In this document: piece after piece, positions 9,199-17,152 of the stretch
Layout of the letters: each line of letters begins with the position of its first letter
Numbering within the stretch: the stretch's first letter is position 1
DNA from: Magnimaribacter mokuoloeensis
Lineage (GTDB): Bacteria; Pseudomonadota; Gammaproteobacteria; Magnimaribacterales; Magnimaribacteraceae
Reading direction: 5' to 3'
Assembly: GCA_041860225.1 (NCBI GenBank)
Contig: CP151794.1
Coordinates: 372,001-436,000 of the forward strand
DNA length: 64,000 nucleotides
Notes under the pieces: generated by a model
The model's input: the letters and a program-made list of their open reading frames with translations, nothing else
Databases searched by the model: none
Told to the model about the DNA's origin: nothing
Position numbers and translations under genes: made by a program

Positions 9199-10446
9199 AT
9201 GAAACGTCAAAGAAAATTATCAGTACAAGCTTGGAGGTGGGCGTTTTATGATTGGGCAAACTCTGCTTTTGCTACTACGGTAATGGCTGGTTTCTTTCCC
9301 ATATTTTTTAAATCCTATTGGGCTTCAGAATTATCGGATGCCGAAAGTACTTTTGTCATTGGATCAGCAAATTCTTTAGTCGGTTTATTGATTGCAGTGA
9401 GTGCGCCCATAATGGGTGCATTTGCCGATGCAGGTAACTCTAAAAAGAAAATGTTAATTATCTTTGCTTCATTGGGGATTATTGCTACTGGGTATCTATT
9501 CTTTATACCTGAGAGCTCTTGGAAATTTGCAATAACATTTTATGCAATAGGCGTGATTGGTTTTTCAGGAGGCAATATATTTTATGATGCTTTGCTCGTA
9601 TCTGTATCAGAGAAAGACGAAAGAAATAGAGTTTCATCTTTAGGGTTTTCACTTGGTTACCTTGGAGGTGGTTTGTTATTCCTAATAAATGTACTTATGT
9701 TCTCTTTCCCAACTTTTTTTGGTTTAAATTCTCAGGTTGAAGCAGTCTTATGGTCTTTCTTAAGTGTATCTATTTGGTGGGGTATATTCACTGTTCCTTT
9801 AGTAACAGGAGTTAAAGAGAAACAAGAAGATGATTCCAAAAAAAATATTTTCATCATTGGAAGAGATGCATTTAAAAGTCTTTATCAGACTGGAAAATCT
9901 ATCAGGCAATATAAAAGCGCAGTTATTTTCCTACTGGCTTATTTTTTATACATGGATGGAGTAGATACTATAATTAGAATGGCCACATCATATGGATCAG
10001 ATATAGGCCTTTCTGCTCAGTCAATGATTGTAGCTCTGCTCCTTACTCAATTTATTGGTTTTCCTGCCACTCTAATTTTTGGTCAATATTCAGATAGATT
10101 TGGTCACAAGGAGACACTTTCATTTGCTATTTTTATTTATATTGGGGTGGTATTGTTCAGTTCTCAGATGGATAGTGCTACTGAGTTCTTTGTTATGGCG
10201 TCAGTGATTGGATTAGTTCAAGGAGGAGTTCAGGCAATTAGCAGATCTTATTTCAGTACTCTTATCCCTCAAAATAAAGCTGCAGAGTTTTTTGGTTTCT
10301 ATAATTTCATTGGCAAGTCCTCTGTTTTTATCGGACCATTTATGGTTTCAGGTATAGCTCTTATAACGGATAGCCCCAGTTTAGGTATATTAAGTCTATT
10401 GTTGTTATTTTTTCCAGGGTTGATCCTTTTAAGAAGAGTACCATAA
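9199..10446 (+). CDS. MFS transporter, UMF1/Atg22-like
   Basis: From the ATG at 9199 the protein has 415 residues and about 12 hydrophobic segments. WRWAFYDWANSAFATTVMAG near the N-terminus is the hallmark of the UMF1 (Atg22-like) family of the major facilitator superfamily. IFGQYSDRFGHKETL near the middle of the second half is the MFS loop motif. The frame stays open upstream to 9082, but that extension would overlap the small reverse-strand gene and lacks family character, so I prefer 9199. The family includes amino-acid effluxers in yeast; the bacterial substrate is unknown. Confidence 0.85.
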   Translation: MKRQRKLSVQAWRWAFYDWANSAFATTVMAGFFPIFFKSYWASELSDAESTFVIGSANSLVGLLIAVSAPIMGAFADAGNSKKKMLIIFASLGIIATGYLFFIPESSWKFAITFYAIGVIGFSGGNIFYDALLVSVSEKDERNRVSSLGFSLGYLGGGLLFLINVLMFSFPTFFGLNSQVEAVLWSFLSVSIWWGIFTVPLVTGVKEKQEDDSKKNIFIIGRDAFKSLYQTGKSIRQYKSAVIFLLAYFLYMDGVDTIIRMATSYGSDIGLSAQSMIVALLLTQFIGFPATLIFGQYSDRFGHKETLSFAIFIYIGVVLFSSQMDSATEFFVMASVIGLVQGGVQAISRSYFSTLIPQNKAAEFFGFYNFIGKSSVFIGPFMVSGIALITDSPSLGILSLLLLFFPGLILLRRVP

Positions 10447-11193
10447 TCAAAATAAGCCTTTTTCCATCATGGCTTCTTTTAAGATAGAGGGTTTATCGGT
10501 CATTAACCCATCCACTCCAAATTCTATTAATTCAAACATTTGATCTTTATCATCAATTGTCCATACATGTACAAATTTATTTTGCTGTTGAGCAAGATTT
10601 ATAAATCTTTTGGTAAGCACAGGAACTCCCCATTGCTTGACAGGAATCTGAGCACAATGATTCTCTGTTTGTTTAAAACTGATACCTATTGATTGACACA
10701 TCATTTTAAAAATATCCATTTGCCCTGAGGAAATACATGCTTCAGGCCCAGCTAAGTTTTTTATTCTTTTCAACCTAGAAGAAGAAAAAGAAGCTAGGCA
10801 GGTTTGATCAAGAAAATTCATATGTTTTACGATTCTTATAGTTTCCTCTAAGGCATCTTCAGTTTTGATATCTATGTTAAATCTCAGATCAGGAAATGTT
10901 TCTAGGGCTTCGCTAAGAAGAGGTATCTTGCCCCCTTGTAATAAATCAATCTCATTGATTTCTTGCAAAGTAAGTTCTTTTACTGATTTATTCATTCCAG
11001 CCATCCTTTCAAGGGTTGCATCGTGAAAAATTACTACATGTCCATCTTTTGTTGCTTGCACGTCAGTCTCTATAAAAACAAACCCTAAATCCGAGGAGTA
11101 TTTAAAGGCTTCTATAGTATTTTCTGTTTCCACTTCATCACCACCTCTATGGACAAATCCGAAGAAACTATAGTCTTGAAAGAATGGATGCAT
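10447..11193 (-). CDS. Glycerophosphoryl diester phosphodiesterase
   Basis: The 248-residue protein has the GDPD active-site motifs near its start: FVHRGGDEVETENTIEAF, then FIETDVQATKDGHVVIFHDA, which supply the catalytic His pair and the metal-binding Glu and Asp. VHVWTIDDKDQMFELIEFGVDGLMTDKP is the typical C-terminal closing segment. There is no signal peptide, so it is probably cytoplasmic (UgpQ-like), hydrolysing glycerophosphodiesters to glycerol-3-phosphate and an alcohol. It converges on the MFS gene, with stops adjacent, and is divergent from the alpha/beta hydrolase. Confidence 0.9.
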   Translation of the reverse strand: MHPFFQDYSFFGFVHRGGDEVETENTIEAFKYSSDLGFVFIETDVQATKDGHVVIFHDATLERMAGMNKSVKELTLQEINEIDLLQGGKIPLLSEALETFPDLRFNIDIKTEDALEETIRIVKHMNFLDQTCLASFSSSRLKRIKNLAGPEACISSGQMDIFKMMCQSIGISFKQTENHCAQIPVKQWGVPVLTKRFINLAQQQNKFVHVWTIDDKDQMFELIEFGVDGLMTDKPSILKEAMMEKGLF

Positions 11194-11242
11194 AGATAAA
11201 ATAATTTATTATTCAACTATACTATAGTTAAGGAGCATGCTT

Positions 11243-12199
11243 ATGGAGAAACTTTTTTTAGTACTGATAATTATTCTCATGTTATTGGCGGTTCCGTATT
11301 TTTATAAACTTTACGGGCTTAAACAAATATCAAAATCAGATATTCCTGAAAAAGGAGATTGGGTAGAGCTTTCAAGAGGAAACATATATTTTGAATGGTT
11401 CCTGCCTGATGATTCAAAAGAAATAAAAGGAACTATGGTCCTAGTGCATGGCTTTTCCACTCCTAGTTTTGTTTGGGGTGGTCTTATTAACAATTTTACC
11501 TCTTCAGGTTACAAGGTCTTAGTTTACGATCATTTTGGAAGAGGATATTCAGAAAGACCTAGAATTAAGTATGACAAGGATCTGTATTTAGAAACTTTAA
11601 GAGAGTTAATTGAGTCTCAGCAGATCAAAGATCAAATACATTTAGTTGGCTATTCTATGGGTGGTCCAATTGTTGGTTTTTACGCTGAGACTTATCCGCA
11701 GGATACTAAAAGTGCCACATTGATTGCTCCAGCAGGGTTTAGTAAATCTATTCCAGATATGAAATCATGGACTACTATGCCAATAGTTGGAGATTGGTTT
11801 TGGAGAGTATTTAGTGACCGACTTTATGGAATCGGAAATATGTCTGAAACTCAATATAGCGAGGATCCTTTATCCATTAACGAAGATAGGTTCCTACCAT
11901 TATTTCAAGATCAACTTCGATTTAGGGGTTTTAACGAATCACTTTTATCAACTATTAGGCATTTCAATTTATTTGATGTTAGAAAAATGTATGAAAGTCT
12001 TCACCTTAAGCAAGTTCCAATTCTAGCCATTTGGGGAAAAAAAGATGGTGTTGTCCCTTTTACAGGGTCGCAGGAGTTCGAGAGGATATTTAGCAACGGA
12101 AAGTTAGTATCCTTAGAAGAGGGAACTCATGACATAACCTATAGACAGCCAACTAAAGTAGGTGAAGAAATTATAAATTTTATCAATTCTCTTCAATAA
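11243..12199 (+). CDS. Membrane-anchored alpha/beta hydrolase
   Basis: The 318-residue protein begins with a hydrophobic anchor or signal segment (residues 3-18) followed by an alpha/beta-hydrolase fold. VLVHGFSTPSFVWGG is the oxyanion region, LVGYSMGGPIVG has the GxSxG nucleophile elbow, AIWGKKDGVVPF carries the acid, and EGTHDITY the catalytic His. Two ATGs are possible. The AAGGAG at 11230-11235 lies 1 base from the ATG at 11237 but 7 bases from the ATG at 11243, so I chose the second. The substrate is unknown; lipase/esterase activity is inferred. The acyltransferase gene follows after 2 bases. Confidence 0.82.
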   Translation: MEKLFLVLIIILMLLAVPYFYKLYGLKQISKSDIPEKGDWVELSRGNIYFEWFLPDDSKEIKGTMVLVHGFSTPSFVWGGLINNFTSSGYKVLVYDHFGRGYSERPRIKYDKDLYLETLRELIESQQIKDQIHLVGYSMGGPIVGFYAETYPQDTKSATLIAPAGFSKSIPDMKSWTTMPIVGDWFWRVFSDRLYGIGNMSETQYSEDPLSINEDRFLPLFQDQLRFRGFNESLLSTIRHFNLFDVRKMYESLHLKQVPILAIWGKKDGVVPFTGSQEFERIFSNGKLVSLEEGTHDITYRQPTKVGEEIINFINSLQ

Positions 12200-12201
12200 G
12201 A

Positions 12202-13341
12202 ATGGATTTCTCAGATATAAGTTCATATTCTGATGCTCAAGTAGCTTCAAAAATAAGTGAACTAGAATCTAATGTAGAATTTCACAACTATATTTCCAGT
12301 ATTATTTTTCCAAAGTCTCATAGATATTTATCACTGCTGAGCAATGCTTATATTAGATGGAAATTTAAGAAATTATTCTCAAATTGTTTCTCTATAGATG
12401 ATTTCCAAAAACGAATGGCCCCCTTAGTAGAATCTATGATTGCTTCAACTACAGATGGTTTCACTTTTAGTGGTATGGAAAACTTAACTGAAAAACCAAC
12501 TTTATTCATAGGAAATCATAGGGATATTTCTCTCGACGCAGCATTTTTAAATTACCTTCTTTATTTGAATAAATTAAATACTGTGAGGATAGCAATTGGT
12601 GACAATCTTTTAGATGGCGGTTTCGCCGAGATATTGATGAGATTGAATAAGAGTTTTGTAGTGCATAGAGATATTAAGGGAGTAAAAGAAACTCTTCGCA
12701 AGTTATCTAAATTATCTGCTTACATAAATCACTCTATTCAAAACGAAAATGAGAGTATTTGGATTGCCCAAAAAGAAGGTAGGGCAAATGATGGCAATGA
12801 CTTTACCGATGAAAGTGTTTTGAAGATGCTTTTTCTTGATCAAAGAAAAAATATGTCAGTGAGAGATTGGGTAAAAAAAGTTAATCTAACACCTGTAGTT
12901 ATTTCATATGAATATGATCCACTAGACACGGTAAAAGCTAAAGGTTGGGATTTTCAAGAAGATTGGACCTCAGAGCAAATCAATAAGAATGATTTACAAG
13001 AAATGGCTTCCGGAATTTTTGGTTACAAAGGAAGGGTTCATCTACACATTTGTAAGCCCATAAAGGAGTGTGATGATACTGGGAAACTGGCCAAGCTTAT
13101 TCAAGAAGAAATAATTAATAACTATTATTTATGGCCCTCAAATCATACAGCGGTCTCTATATTGCCTGAATTAAATACCAATTACTTGACTATGGAAGTA
13201 TCTGAAGAAAATCAGAATAGTCTTTCCTATTTCAAAGATAGGATTGGTAATCTTAATTCCCAACAAAAGGAAGAGTTGCTGATGACATATGCCAGACCTT
13301 ATTTTAATAAAGAAAAGGCCAGACTTTCGCCTGGCCCTTAA
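12202..13341 (+). CDS. Glycerol-3-phosphate/lysophospholipid acyltransferase-like protein
   Basis: The 379-residue protein contains the acyltransferase region TLFIGNHRDISLDAAFLNYL, where the usual His-x4-Asp becomes a His with Asp spaced differently (NHRDISLD, as in a known subfamily). SIWIAQKEGRANDGND supplies the EGR motif and LTPVVISYEYDP the proline-containing strand. These are the LPLAT (PlsB/PlsC) motifs. It probably acylates a glycerol-phosphate or lysolipid. It follows the alpha/beta hydrolase by 2 bases. Its last codons overlap the terminator hairpin of the convergent porin gene. Confidence 0.75.
   Translation: MDFSDISSYSDAQVASKISELESNVEFHNYISSIIFPKSHRYLSLLSNAYIRWKFKKLFSNCFSIDDFQKRMAPLVESMIASTTDGFTFSGMENLTEKPTLFIGNHRDISLDAAFLNYLLYLNKLNTVRIAIGDNLLDGGFAEILMRLNKSFVVHRDIKGVKETLRKLSKLSAYINHSIQNENESIWIAQKEGRANDGNDFTDESVLKMLFLDQRKNMSVRDWVKKVNLTPVVISYEYDPLDTVKAKGWDFQEDWTSEQINKNDLQEMASGIFGYKGRVHLHICKPIKECDDTGKLAKLIQEEIINNYYLWPSNHTAVSILPELNTNYLTMEVSEENQNSLSYFKDRIGNLNSQQKEELLMTYARPYFNKEKARLSPGP
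13309..13336 (-). terminator. Rho-independent terminator of the TorF-type porin gene
   Basis: Read on the minus strand, GGCCAG (13336-13331) pairs with CTGGCC (13322-13317) around an 8-base GCGAAAGT loop. A T-rich tract TTTTCTTT (13316-13309) follows. It ends the porin transcript and lies inside the last codons of the convergent acyltransferase gene. Confidence 0.6.
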
Positions 13342-13344
13342 TGC

Positions 13345-13389
13345 ATCTTAAATGGGGAGTTTAAGATTGCAACTTAACGGGGAGTTAAG
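13345..13389. repeat. Two tandem hairpins with near-identical GGGGA loops
   Basis: The first hairpin has an 8-bp perfect stem, ATCTTAAA (13345-13352) with TTTAAGAT (13360-13367), and loop TGGGGAG. The second has a 6-bp perfect stem, CTTAAC (13373-13378) with GTTAAG (13384-13389), and loop GGGGA. Both have the core CTTAA-GGGGA-TTAAG. They lie between the convergent acyltransferase and porin genes, in the 3' untranslated region of either transcript. Confidence 0.6.
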
Positions 13390-13391
13390 AG

Positions 13392-14012
13392 TTACATAGA
13401 AAAAGTAACGACGAAGGTATCTTCGTCCATAAGTCCACTTGCGTCTTCAGCACTGAAGTCATTCCATGATAAAGAGACACTTAGACCAGCAACTGAGATT
13501 GGGAGGTCATAACTTATGATTGTATATTCACCAATATCTTCATAGTCACCATAAGCAACACCCAAGCCTGTTTCACCTATAGCAACTGAGATTTCTGAGT
13601 TATCTGGTGCATCATCTTGTCCAGAAGAGAAGGTGTAACCGAAGTAACTGTAACCAAGTCCGAGATAAATTTCTTCAAAGTCTAATGAGTCTTCTCCTGG
13701 GTACGTGTAGGCCAAATAACCAAAGTCATAAGAGACTCCATTTTCAAGTTCGTTTGCGTAGCCAGCATACCAATCAAGCTCTAGAGCTGCTCCGTCACCG
13801 AACTCGACATTCGAAGCCCAAGTTCCAAAATAAAGGCCACTTTCTCCGGCAATGTCAAAACCACCAGATATCGCTGGTTCTTCAGCAGTCTGAGTCATGC
13901 CTCTCCAGATGTAGTCACTGGATAATGCAACATTGCTTTCGAATTCTGCTGATTGCAAGGACATAGCACCTGAGAAGATTGCTACGACACCAAATTTTAT
14001 AAGATTTTTCAT
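13392..14012 (-). CDS. TorF family putative porin (TIGR02001-type outer membrane protein)
   Basis: From the ATG at 14012 the protein has 206 residues, with a signal peptide of about 21 residues ending in SLQSAEF. The mature start FESNVALSSDYIWRGMTQTA is characteristic of the TIGR02001/TorF family (the SDYxWRGxxQ motif). The rest alternates polar and hydrophobic residues, as in a beta-barrel, and it ends in a final Phe-Ser-Met. The AAGGAG ribosome site fits this start, not the longer frame that begins 24 codons earlier. In other proteobacteria this family often sits near PII/ammonium transporter genes. Here it has a sigma-54 promoter and an NtrC-like site, which fits a nitrogen-scavenging porin. 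Confidence 0.85.
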   Translation of the reverse strand: MKNLIKFGVVAIFSGAMSLQSAEFESNVALSSDYIWRGMTQTAEEPAISGGFDIAGESGLYFGTWASNVEFGDGAALELDWYAGYANELENGVSYDFGYLAYTYPGEDSLDFEEIYLGLGYSYFGYTFSSGQDDAPDNSEISVAIGETGLGVAYGDYEDIGEYTIISYDLPISVAGLSVSLSWNDFSAEDASGLMDEDTFVVTFSM

Positions 14013-14053
14013 TCTAACTCCTTGTAAGTTTTTGTAATAATACACAAGTACAT

Positions 14054-14070
14054 ATGCAATCTTTGTGCCA
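14054..14070 (-). promoter_or_regulatory. Sigma-54 (RpoN) promoter of the porin gene
   Basis: On the minus strand the sequence is TGGCACAAAGATTGCAT. It has TGGCAC at the -24 position and TTGCA at the -12 position with exactly 5 bases between, matching the RpoN consensus TGGCAC-N5-TTGCW. Transcription would start near 14043, giving a leader of about 30 bases with the AAGGAG site before the ATG at 14012. Confidence 0.8.
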
Positions 14071-14098
14071 TAAGAAATGTTCATTTTTGAATTAAAAA

Positions 14099-14115
14099 TG
14101 CACTATTTTCGTGCA
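14099..14115. promoter_or_regulatory. NtrC-like enhancer binding site
   Basis: TGCACTATTTTCGTGCA is an inverted repeat, TGCAC-N7-GTGCA. It differs by one base from the enterobacterial NtrC (GlnG) site TGCACTATTTTGGTGCA. It lies about 55-70 bases upstream of the predicted sigma-54 start of the porin gene, a workable enhancer distance. Confidence 0.65.
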
Positions 14116-14170
14116 ATGAAGGTTTTTTTAGTTCTTTACGGGATAGTATTCATGAATTTTTTTAACTTAT

Positions 14171-14184
14171 CGTGTAATATCACG
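14171..14184. promoter_or_regulatory. Short inverted repeat, possible operator for the SDR operon
   Basis: CGTG and CACG arms flank a 6-base TAATAT spacer, 33 bases before the start codon of the SDR gene. It could be an operator or part of a promoter. No regulator is recognised. Confidence 0.3.
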
Positions 14185-14216
14185 CAACTTTAATAGCGAG
14201 TCGCAAGGAGAAAAAA

Positions 14217-14984
14217 ATGGAAATTTCAAATAAAGTATCACTTATTACTGGAGGAGCTTCGGGGCTTGGTCTTGCCACAGCGGAAGTTTTAATTGAATCA
14301 GGATCAAAAGTTATGCTTTTAGATCTCAATGAAGACAATGCTAAGAGTGCAGTCGAAAAATTAGGTTCTAACTCTAGTTATGTTATTGCAAATGTAACGG
14401 ATGAAACTTCTGTTCAATCAGCTATTGATAAAACACTTGAAGAATTTGGTGGATTGCATGTCGTTGTAAATTGCGCAGGTATAGGAAGTGCAAGCAAGAC
14501 AGTGGGAAAAGATGGGGCGCACCCATTGGATTACTTCAAAACCGTTGTTGATATCAATCTTAACGGAACTTTTAATGTATTGAGGCTTGCTGCTGTAGCA
14601 ATGGGAAGTAATGAACCAAATGACGATGGAGAGTGCGGAGTGATTATAAATACGGCTTCAGTAGCTGCGTATGATGGTCAAATAGGTCAAGCAGCTTACA
14701 GTGCAAGTAAAGGCGGGGTTGTAGGTATGACATTACCCATAGCAAGAGATTTAGCCAGAATGGGAATAAGAATAAATACAATCGCTCCAGGTATATTCGA
14801 CACCCCTTTAATGGCTATGGCACCAGATGCCGTTAGAAATCCTCTTATTGAAATGACTCAATTTCCTAAAAGGTTAGGCATACCTTCTGAGTATGCTGCT
14901 CTAACAAAGCATATAGTCGAAAATCCTTTCCTTAATGGAGAAACTATTAGATTGGATGGTGGCATTAGGATGCAGCCAAAATAG
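14217..14984 (+). CDS. SDR family 3-hydroxyacyl-CoA dehydrogenase (HSD10-like)
   Basis: The 255-residue protein has the SDR cofactor motif TGGASGLGLA near residues 12-21, NCAG near 90, and the catalytic pair in YSASKGG (Tyr-x3-Lys). LARMGIRINTIAPGIFDTPLM and the ending GETIRLDGGIRMQP closely resemble type II 3-hydroxyacyl-CoA dehydrogenases (HSD17B10-like), which act in branched-chain amino acid and fatty acid degradation. An AAGGAG site precedes the ATG. It is first in an operon with sohB, the AcuI-type reductase, a small membrane protein and nitronate monooxygenase. Confidence 0.85.
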   Translation: MEISNKVSLITGGASGLGLATAEVLIESGSKVMLLDLNEDNAKSAVEKLGSNSSYVIANVTDETSVQSAIDKTLEEFGGLHVVVNCAGIGSASKTVGKDGAHPLDYFKTVVDINLNGTFNVLRLAAVAMGSNEPNDDGECGVIINTASVAAYDGQIGQAAYSASKGGVVGMTLPIARDLARMGIRINTIAPGIFDTPLMAMAPDAVRNPLIEMTQFPKRLGIPSEYAALTKHIVENPFLNGETIRLDGGIRMQPK

Positions 14985-16004
14985 ATGGAAATATTAGCTG
15001 ATTACTTAATCTTTCTTTTAAAGGTATTTACTATAGCGATAGCTATAACAATACCTTTGCTGATGATTATCGGCTCTTCAAAAGGCAAAAACCAACAGAG
15101 GGGAAAGCTTTCTGTAACTAACCTTTCAGATAAGTACGAAGAGATGGGTAATGCTGTTAAAAGCTCTTTGATGAATCCTAAAGAACTCAAAAAGTTCAAT
15201 AAGAATTTATCAAAAGATAAAAAGAAAAGAGAAAAGAACGACAAAGAAGATTCAGTATTCGTTCTCAATTTTAAGGGGGATATACAAGCCTCTGAAGTTG
15301 AGAAACTCAAACAAGAAATAAATGCTATTTTATTATCAGATAGTGAGTGCAAAGAGGTTGTTATAAGAGTAGAAAGTGGAGGTGGCTCTGCATATGCTTA
15401 TGGATTGTGCGCTGCGGAACTAAAAAGATTAGTTGATAACAAAATCAATCTCACAGTCTGTATAGATAAAGTTGCTGCAAGTGGAGGATACTTAATGTCT
15501 TGTGTAGCATCTAAAATCATTGCCGCTCCTTGGGCTATAGTGGGTTCTATTGGAGTTATTGCTCAACTTCCAAATTTTCATCGACTTCTAAAGAAAAATT
15601 CCATAGATTTTGAAATGCATACAGCTGGAGCTTTTAAGAGAACGCTCACGACGCTAGGAGAAAATACAGAAGAGGGTAGAGAGAAATTTAAATCAGATTT
15701 GGAAGACCTACATCTAATATTTAAGAACTTTGTAAAAGAGCAGAGACCTCAAGTCGATACCGAAATAGTTGCTACAGGAGAGGTATGGCAAGGTGAAGAG
15801 GCTGTTGAAGTTGGATTGGTAGACTCTTTAGAAACCTCAGACAACTACCTAGTAGGTTTATCTAAAAAAGCTAAGTTATATGAAATAGAATTTATTGAAA
15901 AGAAAAACTTATCTGAAAAATTTGCTTTTTCTATGCAGTTAATTATAGAGAAATCTATAATTAAATTTTATGACTTAATAAACAGGGACCGTTTTACATC
16001 ATGA
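14985..16004 (+). CDS. sohB: SohB-like S49 family inner-membrane peptidase
   Basis: The 339-residue protein has an N-terminal membrane helix (about residues 8-27), a charged linker rich in Lys, then the S49 protease domain. VAASGGYLMSCVASKIIAAP contains the catalytic Ser, and HTAGAFKRTLTTLGENTEEG contains the Lys of the Ser-Lys dyad. Length and motifs match E. coli SohB, a periplasm-facing signal-peptide-peptidase-like enzyme. Its ATG follows the SDR stop directly, and its TGA overlaps the ATG of the next gene (ATGA). Confidence 0.9.
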   Translation: MEILADYLIFLLKVFTIAIAITIPLLMIIGSSKGKNQQRGKLSVTNLSDKYEEMGNAVKSSLMNPKELKKFNKNLSKDKKKREKNDKEDSVFVLNFKGDIQASEVEKLKQEINAILLSDSECKEVVIRVESGGGSAYAYGLCAAELKRLVDNKINLTVCIDKVAASGGYLMSCVASKIIAAPWAIVGSIGVIAQLPNFHRLLKKNSIDFEMHTAGAFKRTLTTLGENTEEGREKFKSDLEDLHLIFKNFVKEQRPQVDTEIVATGEVWQGEEAVEVGLVDSLETSDNYLVGLSKKAKLYEIEFIEKKNLSEKFAFSMQLIIEKSIIKFYDLINRDRFTS

Positions 16005-16993
16005 CAACATTTAAAGCCTTAGAATCCTCAAAGACCGATAATGGAAATAAGTTATCTATTGTAGAAAAATCAATAGATGATCTCCCAGAAGGAGAGATTT
16101 TAGTTAAAGTAAATTACTCTTCCTTAAATTATAAGGACGCTTTGTCCGCCTCAGGAGCACCAGGAGTAACAAGAAATTATCCTCATACCCCGGGTATAGA
16201 TGCAGCTGGAGTGATTGCAGAGTCAAGTGATAATAGTTTTAAGGAAGGGGATTCAGTGATTGTTACTGGGTATGATCTTGGCATGGATACTGCCGGAGGC
16301 TTTGGAGAATACATAAGAGTACCTGCATCTTGGGTTATTCAACTGCCAAAAGGATTATCTGAAAGTGACTCAATGGCTTTAGGCACTGCTGGTTTAACAG
16401 CAGGACTGTCGGTACAAGCTTTAAATGATCACAATTCCCATGAAGGTTTTGAAGGATTAAATACAGTAGTCACAGGAGCCACAGGAGGAGTCGGATCTAT
16501 AGCTGTGATGTTGTTATCTAAACTTGGCGCTGCAGTTACAGCAGTTACAGGCAAGGATGCGCAAAAAGAATTATTGCAAAATCTAGGTGCTTCAGAAGTC
16601 CTTTCTCGCGAAGAACTAACAGAAATGTGCAGAACACCAATTGGAAAAACTATATGGGATTTTGGAGTTGATGTTGTAAGTGGCAATACACTAACTTTAC
16701 TTTTGGCATCATTAAAACCAGGTGGTGCGGTTGCCTGCAGTGGCCTTGTAGGGGGTCCATCATTCGAGAGTTCGATATTTCCATTTATTCTTAGAGGTAA
16801 CGCTCTCTTAGGTATAGATTCTGTTGAGATACCTTTAGAAAAGAAATCTCAAGTATGGGAAAATTACGCATCTAACTGGAAAATGGATTTATCTCCTCTA
16901 GTCAAAGAGGTTTCTTTGGAACAGTTGGAAACTGAGATTTCAACTATTTTGGAAGGTGGACAGGTGGGACGCGTTTTAGTAAAAGTAAGTTAA
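16001..16993 (+). CDS. acuI: Acrylyl-CoA reductase / YhdH family MDR oxidoreductase
   Basis: The 330-residue protein belongs to the YhdH/YhfP (AcuI) branch of zinc-free medium-chain dehydrogenases. VNYSSLNYKDALSASG, the proline-rich PHTPGIDAAG, TGYDLGMDTAGGFGEY, and VVTGATGGVGSIAVMLL (NADPH-binding) are diagnostic. Characterised members reduce toxic acryloyl-CoA to propionyl-CoA, notably in marine bacteria degrading DMSP. No DMSP lyase or demethylase gene is visible nearby, so that role is inferred. It overlaps sohB by 4 bases. Confidence 0.85.
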   Translation: MTTFKALESSKTDNGNKLSIVEKSIDDLPEGEILVKVNYSSLNYKDALSASGAPGVTRNYPHTPGIDAAGVIAESSDNSFKEGDSVIVTGYDLGMDTAGGFGEYIRVPASWVIQLPKGLSESDSMALGTAGLTAGLSVQALNDHNSHEGFEGLNTVVTGATGGVGSIAVMLLSKLGAAVTAVTGKDAQKELLQNLGASEVLSREELTEMCRTPIGKTIWDFGVDVVSGNTLTLLLASLKPGGAVACSGLVGGPSFESSIFPFILRGNALLGIDSVEIPLEKKSQVWENYASNWKMDLSPLVKEVSLEQLETEISTILEGGQVGRVLVKVS

Positions 16994-17005
16994 CTGGAGA
17001 AATAA

Positions 17006-17137
17006 ATGTCGAATGAGCATACTGAACAAGAAAAAGAAGCTATGAAAGAGGAGGACAGCAAGCTTGATTCTATAGCTGCTGTAGTGATCATTCTTAGCTT
17101 GCTAGCAATGGCAGTTTTTTGGGTTTCTAATCAATAA
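17006..17137 (+). CDS. Small single-pass membrane protein (43 aa)
   Basis: The frame reads MSNEHTEQEKEAMKEEDSKL and then DSIAAVVIILSLLAMAVFWVSNQ: an acidic hydrophilic half followed by one C-terminal transmembrane helix. A GGAG ribosome site lies 8 bases upstream, and the gene fits exactly in the gap between the AcuI-type reductase and nitronate monooxygenase genes. No family is recognised. The layout suggests a membrane-anchored accessory peptide. Confidence 0.65.
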   Translation: MSNEHTEQEKEAMKEEDSKLDSIAAVVIILSLLAMAVFWVSNQ

Positions 17138-17152
17138 TAAATAAGGATTAAT

